Below are positions 6,456 to 15,211 of a DNA stretch of 64,000 nucleotides, piece by piece. The notes below the pieces were generated by a model. It worked only from the letters and a program-made list of their open reading frames with translations, did no database searches and had not been told where the DNA came from. Location: the NCBI GenBank assembly GCA_020025075.1, contig JAHHSR010000002.1:1-64000 (forward strand). The letters are read 5' to 3'. This DNA comes from Pectinatus sp. GTDB taxonomy: Bacteria > Bacillota > Negativicutes > Selenomonadales > Selenomonadaceae. Position numbers and translations under genes: made by a program. Numbering within the stretch: position 1 is the stretch's first letter; every line of letters starts with the position of its first letter.

Positions 6456-8831
6456 ATGAAAGGCAGATACCCCCTCACTTTAGCAAATATCGCCTGTGGC
6501 GGCCTTTCCCTTTCCCTTTATCTCTTCGCCCTGCCAGGCAATGCCCCGCCCCTCAAAATACTTTTTCTTTTGGGTATTCTCCTTGTTTTTTTAATCGCCT
6601 TGCTCAAAAAAAAGCCGCCCGGCCTTTTCATGCTTTTTTTCTTTGGCGCCTTTTTCCTGGGCGCCTGGCGCTGCCATCTTTTGCCCCAGCCGAGCGTTTT
6701 TTCTATGCCCTTTGGCCAGACCGTAAGCATAAGCGGCCAAATTGCGCAGCCGCCCGCCATAAAAAATACCCCCACTGGCGTTACCGTGACCTATCTATTA
6801 AAGGACATACGCCTTAACGGCAATTTCTGCCCCGGCAGCATTTATCTTTCCACACAGGAAAAAGACTCGCTTTATTTTGGCAGCGGCGATACGATTGCGG
6901 GAAAAGGCAAGCTTCGCCCCGTCAATACACTTTCTAACTTTCACTGTCCCTATCCGCTTTTTGTGCTGCAAAACGACGTTACAGGGCGCCTTTTTACGCC
7001 TGAAGTTCGCTGCCTTAAAAAGAGCACTGCCCCTTTTGACCAATTCAAGAAAACACTTTTTTCTTTCCGGCAGCGCTTTCGCGCCTTCCTCGCTCGCCAC
7101 TACGGCACAGAGATTTCTGCCGTAATTTTTTCCTTGCTCTTTGGCGGTTATGAAAATCTTTCAATAAAAACTATCGACAACTTTGCCGCTACGGGACTCA
7201 TCCATATTCTCTCCGTATCGGGTTCTCATATCACGCTTTTAGCAGGCGCCGTTATTTATTTAGGACGAAAAATCAAGCTTCCCCTCCCGCTGCAATTTGC
7301 CTTGCTTACCATTTGCATCTTTATTTATGGCGCCCTGGCAGGCTTTTCGCCGCCCGTCCTGCGCGCCGGTCTTCTTGGCCTTTTGGGTTTTGGTGCCTTA
7401 ATTTTAAAGCGCGAGGCCAATGCCCGCTATCTGCTCGCGCTCGTCTTTTTCAGCTTATTATCTTTTGAGCCGCGCTTACTTTTTGACATTGGCTTTGAGC
7501 TTTCCTTTGCCGCCACGGCAGGGCTTGTCTATCTCTTTGCGCCTTTTTGCCGCCTGCTTGCTAATCTTTATTATCCCATTCGCATCATCTTGGCCGCAAC
7601 ATTGGCGGCGCAGCTTGCCTGCTTGCCCCTTTTGGCCTATTATTTTGGCTCATTTTCCCTTTGCTCCTTTTTGAGCTGCCTTTTGGCTGGCCCCATCTTA
7701 GAAATGCTCATCGTCATTGCCATGCTCGGCAGTGTTATTTTTGTCCTAAGCCCCTTCTTGGCCGTTTTGCCCTTTTCTCTTTGCGCCGCCCTCGCCAAAA
7801 TAACGCTTGCCGAGATAAATCTTTTAGCCAATTTGCCCTTAGCGCAAATTTTCGTGCCCGCCTTTTCTCCCGTGGGAATAGCCGCCTATCTTTTTCTTCT
7901 TTTTCTCTTAGCAATGCCCAAAAAGCGCCGCTTTTTAAGTCTTTTTAGCCAAAAGCAGCGCCTTTTTCCCTATTTTTGCCTTTGCTATCTCTTCTTGCTT
8001 GGATGTTTTTTTCTCTCGCCGGCAAAAGCTCATGTCTACTTTTTCGACGTCGGCCAAGGCGATGCTGCGCTCATCGTCGACTCGCACAAAAAAGCTGCCC
8101 TCATTGATACGGGCGGCCTGCGCAGCAATGAAAATTTTATCGCCCAGCGCGTTATCTTGCCTCAGCTGCGCCGCCTCGGCATCAAGAAAATTTCCTACCT
8201 CTTTTTATCTCATCCGCATGCCGACCATGCCTCGGCCGTACCGCAAATAGACCAGCACATTCCCATCGAGCGCATTATCATCGGCGGCAGCCCAGCAGTA
8301 TATGCCGCCCTCTGGAAAAAAGAGCTCTCAACACCTATAATAAAAAGGCTGCATCGGCCCAAAGAAGGCGAAAAATTTCTTCTCGGCGAAATATGCTTCA
8401 CTGTTTTGGACGCAGGCGAAGAAAATCCTAAAAGCGACCAAAATGAAGCCTCCTTGCTTCTTGCCGCACAATATAAAGGCTATAACTTGCTCTTTACAGG
8501 GGACTTGACCCCGCAAGGTGAACGGCGCGCTGTCAAAAATCTAGGAGAAAAATTGCGCTGCGACATTTTAAAAATTCCGCACCATGGCTCCGGCCTTTCC
8601 TCAACGCCCGAATTTATCAACGCCTGCCAGCCCCGGCTCGGCGTCATCAGTGTCGGCAGGGGAAATGACTACAAGCATCCCGCCCAGCGCGTTCTTGCCC
8701 TGCTCGAAAAAAAACGGATACAGGTTTTTCGCACCGATGAATGCGGCGCCGTACACATTGAGCTGTGCGGCAAAAAGCACCGTATAAATACTTGTGCCGC
8801 AGCCAAAAAAATCACGCTTCAAGCGGCCTAA
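6456..8831 (+). CDS. comEC: ComEC/Rec2 DNA uptake channel
   Basis: 791-residue inner-membrane protein that passes single-stranded DNA into the cytoplasm. Seen: N-terminal hydrophobic helices and an OB-fold-like region (ISGQIAQPPAI), the central Competence domain with the signature ILSVSGSHI and many membrane helices, and a C-terminal metallo-beta-lactamase domain (FFDVGQGDAALI, SHPHADHASAV, KIPHHGSG). The full HxHxDH metal motif is kept, which fits a functional nuclease-type domain. Start at 6456 with GAGG upstream; it begins 11 bases after comEA ends. holA follows at 20 bases, so the three genes form one operon. Confidence 0.95.
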   Translation: MKGRYPLTLANIACGGLSLSLYLFALPGNAPPLKILFLLGILLVFLIALLKKKPPGLFMLFFFGAFFLGAWRCHLLPQPSVFSMPFGQTVSISGQIAQPPAIKNTPTGVTVTYLLKDIRLNGNFCPGSIYLSTQEKDSLYFGSGDTIAGKGKLRPVNTLSNFHCPYPLFVLQNDVTGRLFTPEVRCLKKSTAPFDQFKKTLFSFRQRFRAFLARHYGTEISAVIFSLLFGGYENLSIKTIDNFAATGLIHILSVSGSHITLLAGAVIYLGRKIKLPLPLQFALLTICIFIYGALAGFSPPVLRAGLLGLLGFGALILKREANARYLLALVFFSLLSFEPRLLFDIGFELSFAATAGLVYLFAPFCRLLANLYYPIRIILAATLAAQLACLPLLAYYFGSFSLCSFLSCLLAGPILEMLIVIAMLGSVIFVLSPFLAVLPFSLCAALAKITLAEINLLANLPLAQIFVPAFSPVGIAAYLFLLFLLAMPKKRRFLSLFSQKQRLFPYFCLCYLFLLGCFFLSPAKAHVYFFDVGQGDAALIVDSHKKAALIDTGGLRSNENFIAQRVILPQLRRLGIKKISYLFLSHPHADHASAVPQIDQHIPIERIIIGGSPAVYAALWKKELSTPIIKRLHRPKEGEKFLLGEICFTVLDAGEENPKSDQNEASLLLAAQYKGYNLLFTGDLTPQGERRAVKNLGEKLRCDILKIPHHGSGLSSTPEFINACQPRLGVISVGRGNDYKHPAQRVLALLEKKRIQVFRTDECGAVHIELCGKKHRINTCAAAKKITLQAA

Positions 8832-8851
8832 TTGATAAAAGAGGATTTTAC

Positions 8852-9835
8852 ATGCAATATGAAGCATCTTTAAAAAAATTATCAGAAAAAAAATTACCAA
8901 ATGCCATCTTGCTTGCCGGCGAAGAAGATTATCTGGCAGAGCGCTTTTTAGACCGCCTTTTTTCCCGTCTTTTACCAAGCGGCAATCATTCAGCAATTGC
9001 CAAGCTCTCCTCCCCTTCTTTTTCGGAGCTTGCCGCCGCTTGCAAGGCCATTTCTTTCTTCGAGCCACAAAATATCGTCATGCTGCGCCAAGAAAAATGC
9101 CCCAACGACAAGAAGCTGCCCCCACTTTTAGAAAGTCTCGATGAAAATACCTTTCTAATTTGGCGGACACCAAAGCTCGACAAGCGGCAATCACTTTACA
9201 AAAACTTTAACAAATACGGGCTGGCGGTCGATTTAATCGCTCCACGCCCTTATCAAGCTGGCGCCTGGATAGCGCAAAAGTTGCGCGAAATAAAAAAAGA
9301 CCTTTCACCGGCAGCACGCGAATATCTTCTCACGGCCCTTTCCCAGCTGCCCGAATTGCCCCTCGGCTTTTTAGAGCAGGAGTTTGAAAAGCTGCGCTTT
9401 TTTGTCGATGGTCCCAAAATAAGCCGCGCTGACCTCATCGCCTCTTTTTCCAGCCTGCCTGAAATATCCGGCTTTGCTTACGCCGAGGCCGTGGCCGCCA
9501 AAGATGCACCAGCGGCATTAAAACTCTTGGAGAGGCAAAGACAAGAGGGTGTCAAAGTCCCCTTAATCGTCGGCATTTTAAATCGTCAGCTTCATTCGCT
9601 CTGGCAAATAAAAGCACTTGCCGCCGACGGCCTTGACAATGGCGCTATCGCTCAAAAGGTGAAACTGCCACCCTTTGTCGTGCAAAAATTGGCGCAAAAG
9701 GCGCGCCTTTTTTCACTTGGTGAGCTATACGAGGGCATCATCGACCTTTCAGAGGCTGATTATGCCTTCAAAACAGGCAAAGCGTCGCCGTTCTTTCTCG
9801 AAACGCTTACCATAAAGCTATGCCGCCGTCTTTAA
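8852..9835 (+). CDS. holA: DNA polymerase III delta subunit
   Basis: 327-residue clamp-loader subunit that opens the beta sliding clamp. Seen: the N-terminal NAILLAGEEDYLAERFLDRL (the family's degenerate ATPase start), a central FLIWRTPKLDKRQSLYKNF region, and the C-terminal collar helices (LKLLERQRQEGVKVPLIVGILNRQL). Start at 8852 with AAGAGG 8 bases upstream. holA directly after comEC is a very common order in Firmicutes, which supports both calls. Confidence 0.93.
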   Translation: MQYEASLKKLSEKKLPNAILLAGEEDYLAERFLDRLFSRLLPSGNHSAIAKLSSPSFSELAAACKAISFFEPQNIVMLRQEKCPNDKKLPPLLESLDENTFLIWRTPKLDKRQSLYKNFNKYGLAVDLIAPRPYQAGAWIAQKLREIKKDLSPAAREYLLTALSQLPELPLGFLEQEFEKLRFFVDGPKISRADLIASFSSLPEISGFAYAEAVAAKDAPAALKLLERQRQEGVKVPLIVGILNRQLHSLWQIKALAADGLDNGAIAQKVKLPPFVVQKLAQKARLFSLGELYEGIIDLSEADYAFKTGKASPFFLETLTIKLCRRL

Positions 9836-9836
9836 G

Positions 9837-9865
9837 TACCATAAGTACTATTTTTGTAGTATAAT
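9837..9865 (+). promoter_or_regulatory. Promoter of the mqn cluster
   Basis: TATAAT at 9860-9865, 36 bases before the first mqnE start, with only a weak -35 (TACCAT, 17-base spacing). It sits just after holA ends. The gene's ribosome-binding site is GAGGTG. Confidence 0.5.
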
Positions 9866-9900
9866 AAAAAGATACGATTATTGAAGAACGAGGTGTCCAC

Positions 9901-10986
9901 ATGGGAAATAAACTTGATGCCATCGCCGCTAAAGTCAATGCCGGTGAGCGGCTGACGCGCGAAGACGGTCTTACACTTTTTGCCTCAAATGACCTGGCGC
10001 GCATCGGTTACTTGGCCGATTTAGCACGCCAGCGGATTAGTGGCGATTACGTCTACTACAATGTCAACTTGCACATAAACCTGACAAATATCTGCATCGG
10101 CCAGTGCAAATTCTGCGCCTTCGGCTGCACCAAGGAAAGCCCCCAAGCCTATGAACTGACACGCGAGGCTGTTCTAAAGCGCATTGAAGCGGCCAGTGCC
10201 GACCCCGATTTGCGCAATTTGCACATCGTCAGCGGCATGCACCCCGACTGGCCCTATGAATACTATCTCGATATCATCAAGGCCATTCACGAAAAATATC
10301 CCCAGCTCCATATCAAAGGCTTTACTGGTGTTGAAATTACGCACTTTGCCAAAATTTCCGGCAAAAGCCTCACGCAGATTTTAAGTGAGCTGCAAGCAGC
10401 GGGACTTGAGACCATGCCCGGCGGCGGCGCTGAAATTCTCGATGACACCTTGCGCCAAAAGCTCTGCCCCAACAAGGCGACGAGCAAAGAATGGCTCGAC
10501 GTGGCACGTGCTGCACATAGTCTCGGCATCAAGACCAATGCGAGTATGCTCTACGGCCATCTTGAAACGTACAAACAGCGCATCGACCATCTTCTCACAT
10601 TGCGCGCCTTGCAAGACGAAACGCACGGACTGCAAACTTTTATCTGCTTTCCTTTCCAGCCCGGCAATACGGCACTTGAAAAAAGTATTCGCCGCACGAG
10701 TGTCTGGGATGATTTAAAAACCATGGCCATAAGCCGCCTCATGCTCGATAACGTGCACAACATCAAGGCCTACTGGGTCATGCTCACCTTGCCCATTGCC
10801 CTTTTGGCTTTAGGCTTTGGCGCCAACGATATTGATGGCACGGTGGGCGGCGAAAAAATCATGCATGCCGCAGGCGTCTCCTCGGAAAAGGCGCTCTCGC
10901 GCAATGTCCTCATCGACGCCATTCGCACGGCGGGACGAATTCCGGCCGAATGTGACTGCAATTGCAATATCATAAGAACCTTTTAA
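9901..10986 (+). CDS. mqnE: Aminofutalosine synthase MqnE-like radical SAM enzyme, copy 1
   Basis: 361-residue radical SAM protein of the futalosine menaquinone pathway; MqnE joins carboxyvinyloxybenzoate to the adenosyl radical. Seen: the CIGQCKFCAF cluster motif (CxxxCxxC), HIVSGMHPDWPYEYYLDI, VEITHFAKIS, the MPGGGAEI motif, MLYGHLETYKQRIDHLL and LQDETHGLQTFI, all typical of MqnE rather than MqnC. Odd: the C-terminus reads ECDCNCN where MqnE and MqnC normally have an RDT-Y-type segment, which gives an unusual CxCxC tail. It is first in an operon with a second MqnE-like gene, 11 bases apart. Which copy does the classical reaction is not known. Confidence 0.88.
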   Translation: MGNKLDAIAAKVNAGERLTREDGLTLFASNDLARIGYLADLARQRISGDYVYYNVNLHINLTNICIGQCKFCAFGCTKESPQAYELTREAVLKRIEAASADPDLRNLHIVSGMHPDWPYEYYLDIIKAIHEKYPQLHIKGFTGVEITHFAKISGKSLTQILSELQAAGLETMPGGGAEILDDTLRQKLCPNKATSKEWLDVARAAHSLGIKTNASMLYGHLETYKQRIDHLLTLRALQDETHGLQTFICFPFQPGNTALEKSIRRTSVWDDLKTMAISRLMLDNVHNIKAYWVMLTLPIALLALGFGANDIDGTVGGEKIMHAAGVSSEKALSRNVLIDAIRTAGRIPAECDCNCNIIRTF

Positions 10987-10997
10987 GGGGAACATTT

Positions 10998-12098
10998 ATG
11001 GATACAATTGAAGCTTTGCTGCAAAAGGCTGCCGCGGGAAAAAGGCTCTCCTTTGAAGAAGCACTTCGCCTTTATGACGAGGCCCCGCTTTTATCCTTGG
11101 GGCAGGCCGCCCGCAGCGTCAAGATGAAAAAGAGCGGCAAAAAAGTTTTTTATAATATCAACCGCCACATAAACCTCAGCAATACATGTACGGCGCTTTG
11201 CCCGCTTTGTGCCTTTTCCGTAGAAAAGGGCGCCAAGGCAGGCTATCTTCTAAGCCGTGCCCAAGTAGAAGAATTTCTGGCTAAGACCAAAAAAGAAGCA
11301 CCTAACCTGACAGAAATCCACATCGTCAGCTCACTTTGCCCCGATGTCGATTTTTCTTATTATCTCGATATTGTGCGCTGCGTACGCGAATTTTTTCCCA
11401 ATATCGCCATTCAGGCTTTTACGCCCGTCGAAATAGTCCATTTTGCCAAAATTTCTCACCTGCCTTACCAAGAAGTCCTGCAAAAGCTCAAAGAAGCGGG
11501 CCTTACCGCCTTGCCGGGTGGCGGCGCTGAAATTCTTGACGACGAAGTGCGCGCTATCATCTGCCCTGACAAGGCTTCAAGCCAGCAGTGGATAGAGGTC
11601 GTCAAAACGGCTCACGCCATGAAAATTCCCACCAATGCTTCCATTCTTTATGGTCACATAGAGACAAAAGAGCAGCGTTTAAAACACCTTTTTACGCTGC
11701 GCAAAATCCAAGATGAAACACATGGCTTTTGCTCCTTCTTGTCCTTTCCCTTTTTGCCCCAAAATACGCCCCTGGCAAAAAAATACAGCATTACGCCCCT
11801 TTCCGCTTGGGAAAATCTTCGCCTCATAGCCATAAGCCGCCTCATACTCGATAACTTTGAGCACATTAAGGCCTTCTGGATTATGCTTGGCACTGACATT
11901 GCGCAAGTGGCCCTACACTTTGGCGCTGATGACCTTGACGGCACTGTCGGCGAGGAAAAAATCATGCATGCGGCAGGCGCTAGCGGCAACAGCCTCATGT
12001 CGCGCCAAAAACTCCGCCAGATGATAAAGCTTTCCGGCTTTGAGCCGACAGAGCGCGACTCATTTTATCAAAGCCTCGAAGGAAAAAATAGCCATTAA
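10998..12098 (+). CDS. MqnE-like radical SAM enzyme, copy 2
   Basis: 366-residue paralogue of the preceding gene, clearly similar along its length. Seen: the CTALCPLCAF cluster motif, HIVSSLCPDVDFSYYLDI, VEIVHFAKIS, LPGGGAEI, ILYGHIETKEQRLKHL and the C-terminal ERDSFY segment that copy 1 lacks. Start at 10998 with GGGG 7-8 bases upstream; the frame's earlier ATG lies inside copy 1. Differences near the cluster (PLC in place of KFC) and in the substrate-binding HPD segment (CPD) suggest it may act on a different but related substrate, or that the two copies divide the work. Co-transcribed with copy 1. Confidence 0.82.
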   Translation: MDTIEALLQKAAAGKRLSFEEALRLYDEAPLLSLGQAARSVKMKKSGKKVFYNINRHINLSNTCTALCPLCAFSVEKGAKAGYLLSRAQVEEFLAKTKKEAPNLTEIHIVSSLCPDVDFSYYLDIVRCVREFFPNIAIQAFTPVEIVHFAKISHLPYQEVLQKLKEAGLTALPGGGAEILDDEVRAIICPDKASSQQWIEVVKTAHAMKIPTNASILYGHIETKEQRLKHLFTLRKIQDETHGFCSFLSFPFLPQNTPLAKKYSITPLSAWENLRLIAISRLILDNFEHIKAFWIMLGTDIAQVALHFGADDLDGTVGEEKIMHAAGASGNSLMSRQKLRQMIKLSGFEPTERDSFYQSLEGKNSH

Positions 12099-12293
12099 AA
12101 CTAGTTTGCACCTTCAGCATAAAGCCATTTTCTTGGAAAGGCTTTCAAAAAAGAACGCTCAAACAAAAGTAAACTAAAAAGGAGGAGCTGCTCGTCAAAA
12201 TATCCTAAAAAAGTGCCAATAATAACCATCTGGCCATTGATGAACTTTAGCACATGGATATGTTGACCATATTTTGAGTAGCAGAGAAAGAAA
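12099..12293. other. Gap between the mqnE copy 2 and mqnC genes
   Basis: 195 bases without a convincing gene. A 73-codon minus-strand frame crosses it and runs into mqnC; it starts inside mqnC, has a hydrophobic stretch, but matches no family I know and has no clear ribosome-binding site. A GGAGGAG at about 12180 is not followed by an open frame. It may be the remains of a deleted gene. Confidence 0.35.
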
Positions 12294-13337
12294 TTGGCAA
12301 GATTATCCGATGAAAAGGCCATAAAAATGCTCCAATCCGGCGATTTGCTCTCCTTGGGTCAAGAGGCTGATGCCGTACGTGAAAAAATGCACCCTGGCAA
12401 TATCGTTACCTTTATCATTGACCGAAATATAAATTACACGAATATCTGCCTCAACGAATGCAGCTTCTGCGCCTTTTATCGCTCCAAAAGCGATGCGCAG
12501 GCCTATTGTCTCTCGCTTGACGAAATCTTGCAAAAGGTTGGCGAGGCCGTCGCCTGCGGCGCAACTCAGGTCATGCTCCAAGGCGGACTCCATCCCGATC
12601 TTGACTTTTCCTATTATCTCAAGATGCTTCGCTCCATCAAGGCGCGCTATAATATCACGGTCCATTCCTTCACGGCAACTGAAATCCTGCATTTTTCTAA
12701 CCAGACGGGATATAGCTACAAAGAGGTCCTAAAGCGCCTACAAGAAGCTGGTCTTGACTCACTGCCCGGCGGGGGCGCTGAGATATTGGTTGACCGCGTG
12801 CGAAAAATTATCAGCCCCAAAAAAATCATGACCGAACCTTGGCTTGAAATTATGCGCTGTGCGCACGAAATCGGCATGAAAACAACGGCCACGATGGTCA
12901 TAGGACTCGGCGAAACGCAAGTAGAGCGCATCGAGCACATGCGCCGCATCCGCCAGCTGCAAGACGAGACGGGCGGCTTTCGCGCTTTCATCATGTGGAC
13001 CTTCCAGCCCGGCAATACAAAACTGGGCGGTGAAAAGACTGATGCGGTAAGCTACCTAAAGACACTTGCCACCGCGCGGCTTTACCTCGACAATATCAGT
13101 CATATCCAAGGCTCTTGGGTCACACAGGGAAAGCGTATCGGGCAGCTCTCTTTGGCCTTTGGCGCCGATGACCTCGGCAGCATAATGCTTGAAGAAAATG
13201 TCGTACGCGCCGCGGGCACGAGTCATGCCATGTCTGTCGGCACCATGCTCGATATGATTTATGCTGCTAAAAAAATCCCTGCCCAGCGCGATACCAAATA
13301 CGATTTAATCAAAATTTACGATGAAAAAAGAAGGTAA
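12294..13337 (+). CDS. mqnC: Cyclic dehypoxanthinyl futalosine synthase
   Basis: 347-residue radical SAM enzyme that cyclises dehypoxanthine futalosine in menaquinone synthesis. Seen: CLNECSFCAFYR (CxxxCxxC), VMLQGGLHPDLDFSYYL, FTATEILHFS, LPGGGAEILVDRVRKIISP, TTATMVIGLGETQVERIEHM and the closing AQRDTKY. These are MqnC-type motifs, distinct from both MqnE copies. The start is probably the TTG at 12294 (AGAGAAAG upstream), because residues from there (LSDEKAIKMLQSGDLLSLG) align with the family's N-terminus; the first internal ATG at 12327 would remove part of it. Confidence 0.9.
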   Translation: MARLSDEKAIKMLQSGDLLSLGQEADAVREKMHPGNIVTFIIDRNINYTNICLNECSFCAFYRSKSDAQAYCLSLDEILQKVGEAVACGATQVMLQGGLHPDLDFSYYLKMLRSIKARYNITVHSFTATEILHFSNQTGYSYKEVLKRLQEAGLDSLPGGGAEILVDRVRKIISPKKIMTEPWLEIMRCAHEIGMKTTATMVIGLGETQVERIEHMRRIRQLQDETGGFRAFIMWTFQPGNTKLGGEKTDAVSYLKTLATARLYLDNISHIQGSWVTQGKRIGQLSLAFGADDLGSIMLEENVVRAAGTSHAMSVGTMLDMIYAAKKIPAQRDTKYDLIKIYDEKRR

Positions 13338-13341
13338 TACC

Positions 13342-14175
13342 TTGTCTGACAACAAAATTCCTCAAGCTGATTTCGCCTTAATCGGCGGCTCCGGCACGCT
13401 CTCGAGCGATTTTCCAGCCCGCCTTGCAGCACCTGACATCAAAATCATCGCCGACGGGCTTGTTTTTGAAACGCCTTATGGCAAGACGCCTCCTTTGCGT
13501 CTCTTCACAGTTGGCAAAAAGCGCGTCCTCACCTGCAAGATGCATGGCTGGCGCCATGGAACAAGTCGCGCCGATGCTTCGCGCCAAATCTTTTGGACTT
13601 TTGAACAGGCAGGCATTAAGCAAATCATCGCCGATGGCGGCGTCGGCACTGCCAACCATCTTTTGGACCCGCGCGATTTCGTCATTCCCGACGATTATCT
13701 TGACTTATCATGCCGCAAAGATGTAGGCCTTGCTGGCAAGTACCTTCTTATCATGCGCGAGGCATTGTGTCCTAGCTTGCGCCATGCCCTCATCGAGGCG
13801 ACGCGCCGCAACTTTAAAGGACGCATTTTCACGCGCGGCATCTACGCCAATACGGATGGTCGCCACTTTGAAAGCCCGGCAGAAATAGCCATGCTCAAGG
13901 GACATGCCGACATCGTCGGGCAGAGCATCTGCCCCGAAGTCTATCTCGCCAGAGAAATTGGCGCCTGCTATGCCGGCCTTTATTATGTGGTAAACTACGG
14001 CGAGGGTATTAAGACCTGGTCGCACGACACCCTTTGTGATATCTTCTACGATGATGCAGAGCTCATCGGCACAATCCTACTCGATACGATACGGCATTTT
14101 TCACCCGAAAAAAAAGAATGCCACTGTGCCGAACTGCGCAAAAAGACTTTGCTCAAGGGGATTTATGATGACTGA
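13342..14175 (+). CDS. MTAP/PNP-family nucleoside enzyme in the mqn cluster
   Basis: 277-residue purine nucleoside phosphorylase superfamily protein, closest in layout to methylthioadenosine phosphorylase (MTAP). Seen: IGGSG loop, MHGWRHGTSRADASRQIFW, SPAEIAMLKGHADIVGQSICPE and LAREIGACYAGLYYVVNYGEG. Compared with MTAP as I recall it, several ligand motifs differ: the ARHG phosphate arginine is Met, TTACGS is replaced by IADGGVG, GMT by GQS, and the base-binding TDYD by VNYG. From its place between mqnC and the operon end, it may release adenine from aminofutalosine in place of MqnB (inference). Start: TTG at 13342 after GAAGG, or ATG at 13321 overlapping mqnC. Confidence 0.72.
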   Translation: MSDNKIPQADFALIGGSGTLSSDFPARLAAPDIKIIADGLVFETPYGKTPPLRLFTVGKKRVLTCKMHGWRHGTSRADASRQIFWTFEQAGIKQIIADGGVGTANHLLDPRDFVIPDDYLDLSCRKDVGLAGKYLLIMREALCPSLRHALIEATRRNFKGRIFTRGIYANTDGRHFESPAEIAMLKGHADIVGQSICPEVYLAREIGACYAGLYYVVNYGEGIKTWSHDTLCDIFYDDAELIGTILLDTIRHFSPEKKECHCAELRKKTLLKGIYDD

Positions 14176-15151
14176 AGAAAAAAGGCGTCACAAAAAGAAA
14201 AATGCAAAGGATTTAGAAAAAACGGCGAAAAAGCCTGAAGCTGCTCCTAAGTGGATTATCACCCTCGAACGCGGTGCAGGAAAAAAGCATATTTTAAAGC
14301 TCACACCGCTCATGCTGCGCTATGGCCTTTTGAGCATTGTCATCCTCGCCTTGCTTCTCATCGTCTCTTGCGGCCTGTCAGGCTATTTGCTCTTTTCGCG
14401 CCAGTCAAGCCAGCAGACAATAGAAGCCTTGCAAAAAGCCAACGCTATCCAACAGCAGCAGCTCGTGGAGCTGGCGCAAAAGGCTACCCAGCTGCAAGGC
14501 CAGCTCGATAAGCTAAACGGCGAAGAAAACGAATTAAAGGCACTTTCAAATTTAGGCGTCGACACAAAAAAAGACCCCGACGCCGCAGCAGCTGCTGCAG
14601 CCCAGTCGGGCGGCGGCCAAGGCGGCCCCTGGATTGCGCCGGATTACCAAAATATCAGCGCCGTCTTTGACAACATTGAAAAGCGCATCAAATTACACGA
14701 AAAAAATCTCGCCCTCATTCGGCAAGCGCTCTTAAAGCAGCGGCAAAGCGGCACATTAATTACACAAAAAGTCGTTACCACGCCTTCTGGCTGGCCTGCC
14801 CACGGCACAATCAGCTCTCCTTATGGCTTCCGTTGGCACGGCACCGATTTTCATCCCGGAGTCGATATTGCCGCCGATTACGGCACGCCCATTCGCGCAA
14901 CAGCCGATGGCGTCGTCACCGCTGCCGGCTGGAACTCGGGCGGCTATGGCAACATGGTCGACATAAGACATGCCAGCGGCCTTTTGACGCGTTATGGGCA
15001 CGCTTCCAGCGTTGTCGTTCATATCGGGCAGCACGTAAAGCGCGGCCAAATCATAGCCTATGTCGGCAGCACGGGTTATAGCACGGGACCACATGTCCAC
15101 TACGAAGTCCGCCTTAACGGACGTCCCATCGACCCGATGCCTTACCTATAA
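14165..15151 (+). CDS. M23-family peptidase with membrane anchor and coiled coil
   Basis: 328-residue protein: a basic cytoplasmic head (about 1-55), one transmembrane helix (YGLLSIVILALLLIVSCGL), a coiled coil rich in Gln/Ala/Leu, a low-complexity Ala/Gly linker, and a C-terminal LytM/M23 domain. The zinc motifs HPGVD (HxxxD) and HVHYE (HxH) are both present, so a catalytically competent peptidoglycan endopeptidase is likely, acting in the periplasm. Start at 14165 with AAGGGG upstream; it overlaps the previous gene by 11 bases, suggesting translational coupling. A link to menaquinone genes is not obvious. Confidence 0.9.
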   Translation: MMTEEKRRHKKKNAKDLEKTAKKPEAAPKWIITLERGAGKKHILKLTPLMLRYGLLSIVILALLLIVSCGLSGYLLFSRQSSQQTIEALQKANAIQQQQLVELAQKATQLQGQLDKLNGEENELKALSNLGVDTKKDPDAAAAAAAQSGGGQGGPWIAPDYQNISAVFDNIEKRIKLHEKNLALIRQALLKQRQSGTLITQKVVTTPSGWPAHGTISSPYGFRWHGTDFHPGVDIAADYGTPIRATADGVVTAAGWNSGGYGNMVDIRHASGLLTRYGHASSVVVHIGQHVKRGQIIAYVGSTGYSTGPHVHYEVRLNGRPIDPMPYL

Positions 15152-15156
15152 AAGAC

Positions 15157-15181
15157 CAGGCGAAAGCCTTGCTTTCGCCTG
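15157..15181. terminator. Terminator hairpin after the M23 peptidase gene
   Basis: CAGGCGAAAGC/GCTTTCGCCTG stem with a three-base loop. The downstream T-run is weak on the plus strand. Confidence 0.6.
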
Positions 15182-15211
15182 TCATAAAAATAAAGAAAAA
15201 GAGGTGTTTTA

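Noticed and set aside
12101-12322. 73-codon minus-strand frame
   Set aside because: Starts inside mqnC, has no clear ribosome-binding site and no recognised similarity; kept only as a comment.
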